Virus record (IMG/VR): IMGVR_UViG_3300015360_000015
Span: 1-36,482 of that record
Source: a virus
Reading direction: 5' to 3' (one strand)
DNA: 36,482 bases
A model generated the notes under the pieces. It made no database searches, had not been told where the DNA came from, and worked only from the letters and a program-made list of their open reading frames with translations. The position numbers were made by a program, and so were the translations under genes. Below, piece after piece: positions 15,301-22,878 of this stretch; position 1 is the first letter of the stretch; each line of letters starts with the position of its first letter.

Positions 15301-17415
15301 GGCGGACTTGATACATTCGGGAAATACTCAGAGACACCTACCCGTTTAGGTTTATACCAAAGAGCCTATGAGAATACAGGAAACACGCTATTAGCAGCCG
15401 CAGAATCTAGAGACGGAACTCTTGATTTCGCTAGGATGGGTAACAAAATGGTCGTCATTAATTCGATAGTCCCGTATTTCAATGTTGGTGTTCAAGGGTT
15501 TGACAGAATGATCAGAGCCGCAAAAGAGAATCCTGCAAAGTTTAGTATTAATATGACTTTATACGCCGCGCTTCCTGCGACTGTGACCGCAGTTTACAAC
15601 AACCTCATGTATCCAGAAGAGTATAAGGAAATTGCGCAATATGAAAAGGACGTCAACTTATTGATTGTAACTGGTCGCGATGATGAAGGCAGACCAACCT
15701 TTGTAACACTGCCAAAGGGAAATATAGCACCGCTGATAATGAATCCGGTAGAAGACTTTGTAACTTATCTAGCAGGTAATGATCCAAGATCATTTAAAGA
15801 GTTAGCTTTCAATCTGTTCGGGGATACATTGCCAATATTACAAGGTGGCGACAATTTTAGTCAGGTTGCATCAAGGACGGTCGGGGCAAACTTACCACAA
15901 TTTATAAAGCCTACTATTGAAGATATGACAAATTATAGTTTCTTTAAGAACAGAAACATTGTAAGTCCATACGCTTTAAACAAACCGCCAGAGGAACAAG
16001 TCAAAGATGATACAGCATCCCTATATAAGTATGCTGGAAATGTTTTAGGAGTTTCCCCGTTGCGAGTCGAGAACTTTGCAGTGGGTACATTAGCTGGGTA
16101 TATAAAGACACCATCGAACATCTATGAAACTTTGAAGAACAAAGCGGAAGGTGAGCGGGTTAATATTAACGCTGTTCCAGTAGTCAGTAGATTTGTAGGG
16201 TCTGGTGGGCTTCCAGAAGACACGGAGAGGTATAGGTTACGTGACGAAAAGAGGGAGCTTGAGGCAGAGCTTAAGAATGAGGGCAAGCCTAATTTAATCC
16301 AGAGAATACTCGGCATTGAACCTAGTTCTGCGGCTTCCGGAACTCCGAACATAGCAGCTACTAAAGAAGTTAAGCTTTACGCCATTGATAAAGGATTTAC
16401 TGATTATCTGAAACCTAATCCATATAAGGATGAAGATCAGGCTAAAAAGTGGGAAACAGCCAAGCTAAAAAAAGCAGAACAGATTCTTAATGATGTAGAT
16501 CCGAAAATAACTGAACAAGTCAAAATGAACGCTTTAAAGGCTATGGGGGTTACCATACCGGGGGCTAGTAGCGATGCTGACGGGCAAAACATGTCAGACA
16601 ATACCAAAGTAGAGGAAATCCCGGATATATATAGCTATTGGGACGGCACAGATTTAAAAACTATTGATTTTAATAAATACAAAGCTAAGGATTCCGGGAA
16701 TAGAACAGAAGCTGTTAAGGTAAAACGGGATGTATACACGAAAGCTTTGCAGACTTATAGAGAGGATCTACCAGACGGAGAGAAAGACAAAATATTGTCT
16801 AAGCTGGGCGTAAGCCGTGAGGACATGGAATACTACGATTTAGCATCGGATGTTGAGGAAGTAAGACGCACCGTTGTTGATACTGCGGTAGAAGGATCGG
16901 GGAATGATCGAAAGACGTTAATGCTTGATTTATCGAATCTTAAGCAAGAAGTTAACGGCAAAGCTATATTAACTAACGGAATAATTGACGATCTTTACAA
17001 GGAAGAATTAATAACAAAGCCTGAAAGAAATTATTTAAAAAGCATTACTTATAAGGGTGGTAAATTTGCGATTAAAAAATCTAAATCTAGAAAGGGATCA
17101 TCCGGCAAGAAGCTTGCAGCCGCATTAAAACAAGTGTTGTCTTCTCAACCGGATTTACCGAAGGTTAATATTGATTCCAGTATCGGAGATAATCAGGATT
17201 ACCAGAAAGTGCCGGGTATTCAGGTTGACACATTGTTTAAAACTAAGGTTCCTGATGTTCAACCTTTAAGCATTAGCCAGTTAATTTCTAACTCGAAAAA
17301 GAAAAACAATATAAGTGCAGAAGCGTTTAAAGCCGTGAATGCTGTTAGAGGTGGTGGCGGCACACAAAAGCGAACACCGATGACATTTACAAAGAGTAGA
17401 GCCGGAAGGCGTTAG
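12334..17415 (+). CDS. Giant polyvalent ejection protein with ParB-like and LPD38-like regions (1693 aa)
   Basis: This is the largest gene of the window. The N-terminal third has glycine/alanine-rich hydrophobic segments (about residues 190-255) that could insert into membranes. Residues about 293-352 (IDRGQVAIYKSKIKKGEKL, then FNIEDGKTKYQAF and VPTVEL) match the ParB/sulfiredoxin-like N-terminal fold. The region about 880-1150 (NIDFMIPNAVKDQFDAAV; PTRLGLYQRAYENTGN; IVPYFNVGVQGFDRM) resembles the LPD38 domain of phage polyvalent proteins. The C terminus is helical and basic. Such proteins are injected with the genome and act in DNA entry or early takeover. Whether it is processed cannot be seen. 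Confidence 0.8.
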   Translation: MAKDLLRDILNLGDNARDFVANKVSQSRPVQYFNPVSNKGKNFWSSGVADQLAKTQRFVESADTAKPFETFVPNIPKPIRNIPVVGQTANFVRTVGINIGDTLAAGLLNDPINIGKTIGNIASGGIGSEYGQLKPGGMKAAYNLRSYVNPGFARDYKVESDFKGLLADIAEAAMPIASAHVGASMPALAKGAVKFGAKQGLKTGTGFAVLEGLRSGRNIKDNFEYAKHLAITTAVGAALGVLVGTSIPLLVRVGHKLVNITKASIKTRAVKNAIRESDGFLALKDKTIKTKNVNDLVPASDDIDRGQVAIYKSKIKKGEKLDPIYVTKSGDKFNIEDGKTKYQAFKESGFNEVPTVELVSHREITKSTALEISKKPDGKLKSNLRTKLDSRPLNQIEIEDAFNAGDNNKVKQLIAAMSDDDPYKGSMQSLFGDDIAEEAIVKPLVKTNDTSEIQEIRNSIIEGENILRTGMRSGRKISPTERIIVSKSVENARSKIGIESKRTMGGDDYKVQEFSFDELMNMGETNKAKPTVSQSVPVVNNASSAQPVPGSLAMPAQGPAVIPGITGSNGDSILSDAKKEITTAAKLESSRAADQTVVKGWKKFYTGFVNRFQPFEDVVDKIERETNSKIIPSQNPTYTVNQLLGAGGSARLRHQKKLTPILDMLDEFKIDKEDMDVFLKASRDIELSGRAGGILGSDAGLAQSRIDVLSQRYDPKILKDISNKFYSYLDEGLQMLRDSGFIHGAGYDSIKGANQSYVPFERVMDEVDNYLGLPAKTAMVGTQPINQIKGSERQIYSPIESIIADTYKIESAVARNRVATSLVNLRKVAPEYNDMFKVTDKSSSSTITVWEGGKKLYYEVGEDIANAAKGMNEESMGTVLKILSAPASLMRQGATGRNIDFMIPNAVKDQFDAAVASRYGYRPFIDYIRGLSHLIRYERTGSDEIMEGWLSNGGSMSFENLSGRKAVSEEILDATAKRSILGKLKNWVIGGLDTFGKYSETPTRLGLYQRAYENTGNTLLAAAESRDGTLDFARMGNKMVVINSIVPYFNVGVQGFDRMIRAAKENPAKFSINMTLYAALPATVTAVYNNLMYPEEYKEIAQYEKDVNLLIVTGRDDEGRPTFVTLPKGNIAPLIMNPVEDFVTYLAGNDPRSFKELAFNLFGDTLPILQGGDNFSQVASRTVGANLPQFIKPTIEDMTNYSFFKNRNIVSPYALNKPPEEQVKDDTASLYKYAGNVLGVSPLRVENFAVGTLAGYIKTPSNIYETLKNKAEGERVNINAVPVVSRFVGSGGLPEDTERYRLRDEKRELEAELKNEGKPNLIQRILGIEPSSAASGTPNIAATKEVKLYAIDKGFTDYLKPNPYKDEDQAKKWETAKLKKAEQILNDVDPKITEQVKMNALKAMGVTIPGASSDADGQNMSDNTKVEEIPDIYSYWDGTDLKTIDFNKYKAKDSGNRTEAVKVKRDVYTKALQTYREDLPDGEKDKILSKLGVSREDMEYYDLASDVEEVRRTVVDTAVEGSGNDRKTLMLDLSNLKQEVNGKAILTNGIIDDLYKEELITKPERNYLKSITYKGGKFAIKKSKSRKGSSGKKLAAALKQVLSSQPDLPKVNIDSSIGDNQDYQKVPGIQVDTLFKTKVPDVQPLSISQLISNSKKKNNISAEAFKAVNAVRGGGGTQKRTPMTFTKSRAGRR

Positions 17416-17419
17416 TCAA

Positions 17420-17448
17420 TTGACTGTCTATGATGGGCGGTCTATTAT
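17420..17448 (+). promoter_or_regulatory. Leaderless promoter (TTGACT-17-TATTAT-6-ATG)
   Basis: TTGACT (17420-17425), a 17-bp spacer and TATTAT (17443-17448) are followed by 6 nt and the ATG at 17455, so the transcript would start at the start codon. The spacing equals that of the promoters at 2839 and 32402, but the palindromic operator is missing here. Confidence 0.7.
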
Positions 17449-17454
17449 TAAACT

Positions 17455-17742
17455 ATGAATACAGATTACAATACAGACGACGAAACTACAGAAGAATATA
17501 AGGGCGAAATGTTTGATACTGAACAGATACCAGACCTTGAAAAATATAAGGTCGGAGATACCTTAAACTTGGTCTTGGATGCGGAAGTTATTGGCATCAG
17601 AAGATGCGAGGATGGCAAATTAAAATATGAGCTTAAAATTAATGATGGTAGCGTCAAAAGCGAACCGAAAGAGAAAGCCTCTACTAAAGATTTAAAAAGT
17701 GTATTTAATAAGAAAAACGACAGCTTAACACAAGAAAAATAA
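17455..17742 (+). CDS. Small acidic hypothetical protein (95 aa)
   Basis: The protein has an acidic N terminus (NTDYNTDDETTEEYKGEMFD), then a beta-rich segment (VGDTLNLVLDAEVIGIRR) and a polar lysine-rich tail. There is no ribosome binding site, and the promoter immediately upstream predicts a leaderless mRNA. Its stop overlaps the next start (TAATG at 17740-17744). It heads the decoration/tail module, so a small virion component or assembly factor is plausible. No family was recognised. Confidence 0.65.
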   Translation: MNTDYNTDDETTEEYKGEMFDTEQIPDLEKYKVGDTLNLVLDAEVIGIRRCEDGKLKYELKINDGSVKSEPKEKASTKDLKSVFNKKNDSLTQEK

Positions 17743-18143
17743 TGCCAAAAGTTAACAACACAACAGGTAACCAAATTGTTGAAATCAGTGGATCCGTTTC
17801 AGCACCACAGACCATTGATATTATTATCGCCGGGGTTTCTTACCCACAGATAAAAGCCGTAATAGCTGCCTCTTCAAGTGGAAACAATGTAATGGTCGCA
17901 GCGCACGCCACTAAAAAGACCGTATTAGTTTCGTTGTTCATGGTTGTAACGGCGGACGTTACAGTAAAATTCCAAAGAGCTACTACAGATATAACAGGTG
18001 CTATGCCTATATTAGCTAAGTCTGGGCTTGTCTTAAATCCCAACGCGGCAGGATGGTTTGAGACTGGAACTAACGAAGCTTTAAATATTAATTTAGGCGG
18101 GGCTATAGTAGTCGGCGGAGCTATCAATTATATACAAGTTTAA
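17742..18143 (+). CDS. Decoration- or head-fibre-like beta protein (133 aa)
   Basis: This protein is rich in V, A, T and G with alternating strands and nearly no charged residues. It ends in NINLGGAIVVGGAINYIQV, a pattern common at the C terminus of small capsid-decoration or tail-adhesin modules. It is translationally coupled to the previous gene (TAATG). The next gene begins with a strong AAGGAG site that overlaps its stop codon. A capsid surface protein is inferred from composition and context only. Confidence 0.6.
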   Translation: MPKVNNTTGNQIVEISGSVSAPQTIDIIIAGVSYPQIKAVIAASSSGNNVMVAAHATKKTVLVSLFMVVTADVTVKFQRATTDITGAMPILAKSGLVLNPNAAGWFETGTNEALNINLGGAIVVGGAINYIQV

Positions 18144-18152
18144 GGAGCTACT

Positions 18153-19379
18153 ATGCAAAGTAGAGTTTTCGGCGCAGAGGATACAGCACCTAATACAGGG
18201 TTAGCACAATTTGGCGGTATATCCACAGTCTTTTCTGGTTCTTGATCTTCAACTGAAAACAATAGATCGCAAGTCTGTCCGTGTGCTTTTGACTTATCTG
18301 ATTTTTATGTTGAATCTACAACCGCGCCGGGCGTCGGTAAATCTTACGCATTCACCATAGTGAAAAATGGCGTAGCAACCGCGCTGGAAGTAGTTTTGTC
18401 AGAGTCTAATCTAACAGCGTCTAATGCGTCTGATAGCGTTTCATTTGTTGCAGGCGATACGATATCTGTAAGAACAACGCCTACTGGAACACCTGATGCA
18501 ATTGGTAGACATTACTGGAACGCTTTAATAACTACTGCTGGTGTTATTACGCCTATATTCGGGGCAGGTAATGCATCGGCTTCTAATACAGCAGTAAATT
18601 TCATATCTTCGATGGGCAGCCATAATACCGCTTGGTCGACGACCGAACTTGATTATCAGATAGTTGTTCCTACAGCTGGAACACTCCATAGGCTTTATGT
18701 AAAACTAAACGGCACTCCGGCTTCTAGTAAATCCTACGACATTACTTTGATGAAAAACGGAGTCGCAACTCTTTTAACAGTAAACATTGCAAACGCTGCA
18801 ACGACTGGAAATGATGTAGCCGATGACGTATCTGTTATTGCCGGGGATGTTATCACAATAAGATCAACACCAAATAATACTCCAACAGCTAGGGCTGTTT
18901 TTTGGGGTATGCAATTCACGCCGACAGTTGATGGTGAGTCCTTTTTTGGGGCTGGGTCTGCACAAGTCCCGTCTGCCTCTACTACTAATTTTGAGCAAAT
19001 TCTTTCAGCCGGTAGTCACCTATACAATACATCGGAAAATGTAAGGTACATGGTTTTAGGTGGAACAACTTTAAAAAAGATCGATGTAAAACTTGGAACT
19101 GCGCCTTCCGTAGGACATTCAAGGGCTTTTATGATTAGGCGAAACCTAGCTGATACTTTGCTTGAAGCAAGTATTGCCGGGGCGGCAACCACAGGGAGCG
19201 ACACGGATGATGTAACCATCGCGCAAGGTGACAAGCTAGTGTTTAGATCAACTATTACTGGGACACCTGCGGCATTAACTGGTGGGGTTCATATGGGCGT
19301 GTTGATGTACATCGCGCCGACTACATCCATTGTGAGGGACATTATCGGCGGGAAAGGCGTAGTCGTAGCATTGAGATAA
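18153..19379 (+). CDS. Three-repeat beta-sandwich virion protein with in-frame TGA at codon 31
   Basis: ATG 18153 with AAGGAG at 18142-18147 opens a frame that meets TGA at 18243-18245 and then stays open to TAA 19377-19379. The frame downstream continues the same repeat. Three tandem units of roughly 130 residues each begin VFGAEDTAP, IFGAGNASA and FFGAGSAQV and contain SYAFTIVKNGVA, SYDITLMKNGVA and SRAFMIRRNLA. The TGA aligns with the tryptophan of AWSTTEL in unit 2. Without readthrough, only a 30-residue peptide or a GTG-started protein from 18360 (339 aa, no ribosome binding site) would result. It may be a recent nonsense mutation, leaky TGA readthrough or a sequencing error. A capsid or tail adhesion role is likely. 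Confidence 0.7.
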
Positions 19380-19405
19380 GAATACAAATTGTACTCAATA
19401 ATGAT

Positions 19406-19490
19406 GTTTGGAGTGTCAAACTATGACAGAGGTTAAGCAATCAAGTATGTGCTTTGATAGGTTTTTTTTCTGCCTCTCATAGCAACCTAT
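19406..19490 (+). ncRNA. Structured intergenic RNA with interleaved helices
   Basis: This 190-bp gap lacks a useful frame. GTTTG/CAAAC (19406-19421) forms a hairpin. CTATG-AGAGG (19421-19432) pairs with CCTCT-CATAG (19473-19482). GATAGGTT (19456-19463) pairs with AACCTATT (19484-19491), and its left strand lies in the loop of the second helix. The two long helices therefore form either a pseudoknot or a two-state switch. A run of eight T follows GATAGG (19462-19469), so termination within the region is also possible. It lies before the glycosyltransferase gene. Confidence 0.45.
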
Positions 19491-19536
19491 TTTAGATATT
19501 TAGTTAATACAAGAAATCTTTTCGTAATAATTGGGA

Positions 19537-19565
19537 TTAAGAATTTTCATTATTTATAGTAAGAT
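19537..19565 (+). promoter_or_regulatory. Possible leaderless promoter (TTAAGA-17-TAAGAT-6-ATG)
   Basis: TTAAGA (19537-19542) and TAAGAT (19560-19565) are 17 bp apart, and the -10 ends 6 nt before the ATG at 19572. Both boxes match only 4 of 6 consensus positions in A+T-rich DNA, so support comes mostly from the spacing shared with the stronger promoters at 2839, 17420 and 32402. Confidence 0.4.
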
Positions 19566-19571
19566 AATTAT

Positions 19572-20222
19572 ATGCAAAATCAGATATTAATTGGCGTACC
19601 TTGTTTAGATTTTATAAGATCCGAAACGGTGGCTTCACTTTTTCAAGCTACAGCGGGTATTGATTGCCCGGCTAAGTTAGCTATCCATAAAAGTTGTTAT
19701 ATCCATGATGCAAGAAATAAGATTGTGGAAAACGCGATCGATAATAAAGCGACTCATGTTATGTTTATTGATTCTGATATGCAATTTGGGATGGATTCAA
19801 TCGCTAGATTGCTTGCGCACGATGTTGATATTGTGGGCGGGCTATACTATAGAAGGCAAGCACCACATTTACCAACGATAAGCCAGTTAGTTGACGAGAA
19901 AATTGTAGTTCCCAATAAATTCCCGAAGGACAAATTATTCAAAGTGTGGGCAATAGCAACAGGTTTTCTACTTGTTAAAACAGAAGTATTCAAAAGCTTA
20001 ACGCCGCCGTATTTCTTTTTTGGCAATTATAAAACTAATGTTATGGGTGAGGACACATATTTTTGTTGGAAAGCTAACAAGAAATTTGATATCTGGTGTG
20101 ATCCGACTATAGATCTTGGTCATGTTGGTGAAGAAACTTTTACGAATCAGCATTATAATCTTTATAAAGATCCGAAAGATAAAAAATTAACAGAAAATAG
20201 TTTTAATGGTGAACTCGAATAA
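19572..20222 (+). CDS. Family 2-type (GT-A) glycosyltransferase
   Basis: This 216-residue protein has an N-terminal strand (ILIGVPCLDFIRSET), HDARNKIVENAI (about 45-56), then THVMFIDSDMQF with the metal-binding DSD at 67-69. It continues with VGGLYYRRQAPH and, near residue 160, MGEDTYFCWKA with a likely catalytic acidic pair. These are hallmarks of a GT-A fold using a nucleotide sugar. Phages use such enzymes to decorate DNA, virions or host surface sugars. Its place inside the tail module suggests virion or receptor glycosylation. No ribosome binding site is present. Its stop codon lies within the sequence complementary to the small RNA of 7984-8125. Confidence 0.78.
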   Translation: MQNQILIGVPCLDFIRSETVASLFQATAGIDCPAKLAIHKSCYIHDARNKIVENAIDNKATHVMFIDSDMQFGMDSIARLLAHDVDIVGGLYYRRQAPHLPTISQLVDEKIVVPNKFPKDKLFKVWAIATGFLLVKTEVFKSLTPPYFFFGNYKTNVMGEDTYFCWKANKKFDIWCDPTIDLGHVGEETFTNQHYNLYKDPKDKKLTENSFNGELE

Positions 20223-20231
20223 CAGCTTACG
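20220..20231 (+). promoter_or_regulatory. Candidate target site for the 7984-8125 RNA
   Basis: TAACAGCTTACG is the exact reverse complement of the small RNA loop at 8071-8082. It occupies positions -23 to -12 before the adaptor ATG at 20243, across the stop of the glycosyltransferase gene. The upstream arm of the pseudoknot (8023-8035) shares 13 identical nt with 20218-20230, so target and internal arm may compete for the same loop. Confidence 0.45.
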
Positions 20232-20242
20232 CAACTAAATAA

Positions 20243-20899
20243 ATGAGCGTATCAGTAACTACAGCGTTAAGTGATTTAAGTAAAGAGCTTGGGGAGTCTC
20301 AAATTGTTTCCAATACATTACGACTGGGGCATTATAACGATGCTTTAATTGAGTTCTACAATGCGAGGAGATGGACATTTGCACTCAAGAAGAACGTGAC
20401 CCTTTCAACCGTAGCTAATACCCAAAGCTATAGTATATCAGCGATAACTGACATGCGTGAGCCTGCAGCGATCAAAGAGATATTTCTAGGGACTACTGGA
20501 GAGGCTATTGTTCCGATTGATTATGAGCGTAGGTTTGACATTGCATACTCAGGTGGTAATTATTTTTATTTAGACCTTGAATTATCGCAAGTCACTTTTT
20601 TAGGGGCTATCACATCTGTACAAACGATAACTATCTGGTACTACTATATTCCCCAACGAATAACAGACCTTGCATCCCTTTCAACATTCCCGACGCCTGA
20701 TAGATATAGAAAACTAGTGGCGATTCTTGCCGCAGCCTATGTTCAGTGGTCAAGGTATTTAGAAAGTCCGGGTAATAGGCTTTACAATCTTTACAACAAA
20801 ATGCTTGGCAGCGTGATATTACAGCAAAGTGAGAGATCTCCGGGAAATCCTAAGCGACTTACACATTTCCTTGCGTGGAGAGGTTTCAGAAGGGTGTAA
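20243..20899 (+). CDS. Head-to-tail adaptor (tail tubular A-like)
   Basis: This 218-residue protein has the features of podophage adaptor/tail-tubular-A proteins. It has an N-terminal helical stretch (TTALSDLSKELGESQIVSNT; LRLGHYNDALIEFYNARRW), a central beta region with the motif NTQSYSISA, an aromatic IWYYYIPQRITD segment, and C-terminal helices (DRYRKLVAILAAAYVQWSRY). A ring of these joins the portal to the tail nozzle encoded next. There is no ribosome binding site before the ATG. Its leader contains the 12-nt complement to the small RNA loop. Confidence 0.75.
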   Translation: MSVSVTTALSDLSKELGESQIVSNTLRLGHYNDALIEFYNARRWTFALKKNVTLSTVANTQSYSISAITDMREPAAIKEIFLGTTGEAIVPIDYERRFDIAYSGGNYFYLDLELSQVTFLGAITSVQTITIWYYYIPQRITDLASLSTFPTPDRYRKLVAILAAAYVQWSRYLESPGNRLYNLYNKMLGSVILQQSERSPGNPKRLTHFLAWRGFRRV

Positions 20900-20901
20900 A
20901 A

Positions 20902-22842
20902 ATGATAGATACAAGTCCAATGCCACAAGGCAGACAGTTACCAACCCAAGGATGGGAGTTCGACGGGTTTAATCTTGGCGTGAACAATTTTTCATTAGCA
21001 ACTGAATTACGTGGAAATGAGCTTGCCTCGGCTACAAACGCGGAACTTTTCGGCAAAAAATCTCTAAGACCTAGAAGGGGTGGTTTGACACTTGGTAACG
21101 GCGTAGGGGGAGACCGGATTGATGCACTGTTCCAGTATAAAGAAGATGCGATTAACGATCTGTTATCTGTATCAGGTGGGCTTTTAAAGAAATATGATAG
21201 CTCAACTGGTAACTGGGGTGCTATCAGCGGCGGTACTTTCTCAAGCGGTTCAAGGGTAAGAGGGGTCAAAGCACAGGGGAATCTGTATTTTGGTAACGGG
21301 ATTAATGATTTTGCAAGATATAACGGCACTATTGTCCAATCGTTTGCTGCAGTGGCAGCACCTACAGGATTAGCCGTATCACCTCAAGGCGGAACTGCGA
21401 CATCAGAATATACTTACCAGATAACAACGGTTACTGATAAAGGACAGTCTCTACCAACGGCAGAGGTTGCAATCAGCAATGGAAGCGATACGTTAAGTGG
21501 CTCACTATTCAATAGAGTTACCTTTACGAGAAGGACAGAAACACAAGTTATCGGCTACAACATTTTTGGTCGGGCTAAAACAGGGCTTGGTTTGACATTG
21601 ATGATTTTCATCGATCAACCGGCATCCGGGGCAACTATCACGTTTGATGATTCAGGTGTTGTTGCACCACAGGTTTGGTTGCCGCCAGAAGGCGATTCCA
21701 CCGACGGACCGGTACTTACCATGTGGGAACAACTAAGAGGTTCTTTAGTCGGGGCTGGAGATCCTACAGCGCGCCACAGGCTTTATTATTCTGGTACTGG
21801 TGCTAGATATGAGTCATTCTCACCTTCACATAACGGCGGATGGATAGACGTGCGCCCGGGTGACAATGACTATGGTATCAATGGTTTGGCACCTTTTGAA
21901 TCTAAGATAATGATAGGTAAGCAGAATTCCATACATCAATTCTTTTTCTCTTCAACTGATGGCGAAGCTTTGATTCAAGAAGTCATTTCCTATGTGGGAG
22001 TTGGGGCAGCTGGATCGATGGTTGTTATGGAAAATGATATCGGGTTCATAGATTCAGAGTCCAAATTCAGGATACTCGGATATGAGCCAAATTTTGCCGC
22101 AGTCAGAACAGCGTCATTATCAGAGGGCAGAGCGCAAAGCTTGCTTGATCAGGTAGACCCTAGTTATATAGATAATTGTGAAGCCGTATATTTTGAAGGC
22201 AGATATTATTTAGCTATTACTACCGCCGGGCATACTCAGAACAATAAGGTTATTGTTTACGATAGAAAATACCTAGCCTTTTTAGGGGACTGGTACGGCT
22301 CAGACTGCGAAGTCAGATGTTGGATTATATATGATGGTATAGATCGAAAACGTAGACTTTATGCGGGGTCGTCTACAAGTGATTCAGTTTTTGAATTTGA
22401 GAAGGAAGGCTATATTGCTAACCATGACGGTACAGAAATTATCACAACCATTAGGACGAGAAACGAGGATATAGGAAATTCAGGTCAACAGAAATTGTTT
22501 AAATGGGCTGACCTCAGACTTTATAGGGTACAGGGATCGGTTGAGGTTAAGACTATCATTAATGGGGCTACTATTTTAGATACTGAATCGTTTTCAAACG
22601 TCGTAAATTCTGGATGGGGGATTGCTAGATGGGGAACTATGAAGTGGGGTATTTCGTCGGGAACTCCTGCTGCTGCCTCAGACTATGACAAGACTTACAG
22701 AAAAGAAATTTATGAAATTGCAAACTCACTACAATTTGAGGTTACAAAAAGAGGGACGCAATCAGATTTTGTGCTGGTATCTATGCGAGGCGAAGCACTG
22801 CTACTACCTACAGAGGTATTCGATACAGCGAATGTTATTTAA
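20902..22842 (+). CDS. Tail nozzle (tail tubular B-like) protein
   Basis: The ATG at 20902, 2 bp after the adaptor stop and preceded by GAAGGGTG, is preferred to GTG 20875. The 646-residue product opens with WEFDGFNLGVNNF and an LRPRRGG segment typical of nozzle proteins. It continues with repeated beta-rich blocks (DLLSVSGGLLKKYDSSTGNW; VKAQGNLYFGNGINDFARYN) suggesting a beta-propeller, and an immunoglobulin-like insertion (PTGLAVSPQGG to about residue 265). It would form the end of the tail tube beneath the adaptor. Confidence 0.8.
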   Translation: MIDTSPMPQGRQLPTQGWEFDGFNLGVNNFSLATELRGNELASATNAELFGKKSLRPRRGGLTLGNGVGGDRIDALFQYKEDAINDLLSVSGGLLKKYDSSTGNWGAISGGTFSSGSRVRGVKAQGNLYFGNGINDFARYNGTIVQSFAAVAAPTGLAVSPQGGTATSEYTYQITTVTDKGQSLPTAEVAISNGSDTLSGSLFNRVTFTRRTETQVIGYNIFGRAKTGLGLTLMIFIDQPASGATITFDDSGVVAPQVWLPPEGDSTDGPVLTMWEQLRGSLVGAGDPTARHRLYYSGTGARYESFSPSHNGGWIDVRPGDNDYGINGLAPFESKIMIGKQNSIHQFFFSSTDGEALIQEVISYVGVGAAGSMVVMENDIGFIDSESKFRILGYEPNFAAVRTASLSEGRAQSLLDQVDPSYIDNCEAVYFEGRYYLAITTAGHTQNNKVIVYDRKYLAFLGDWYGSDCEVRCWIIYDGIDRKRRLYAGSSTSDSVFEFEKEGYIANHDGTEIITTIRTRNEDIGNSGQQKLFKWADLRLYRVQGSVEVKTIINGATILDTESFSNVVNSGWGIARWGTMKWGISSGTPAAASDYDKTYRKEIYEIANSLQFEVTKRGTQSDFVLVSMRGEALLLPTEVFDTANVI

Positions 22843-22878
22843 TATTGTATTTATTTGTAAAGGAACTAATATTTAATC

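Noticed and set aside
17840-18127. Minus-strand frames opposite virion genes (here 95 codons; others at 12798, 20886 and 30392)
   Set aside because: They are shadows of strongly coding + strand genes with no ribosome binding sites or motifs.
18153-19379. TGA recoded as tryptophan throughout the genome
   Set aside because: Many genes end at TGA in tight ATGA overlaps with the next gene, so TGA works as a normal stop. Only this one position needs explaining.
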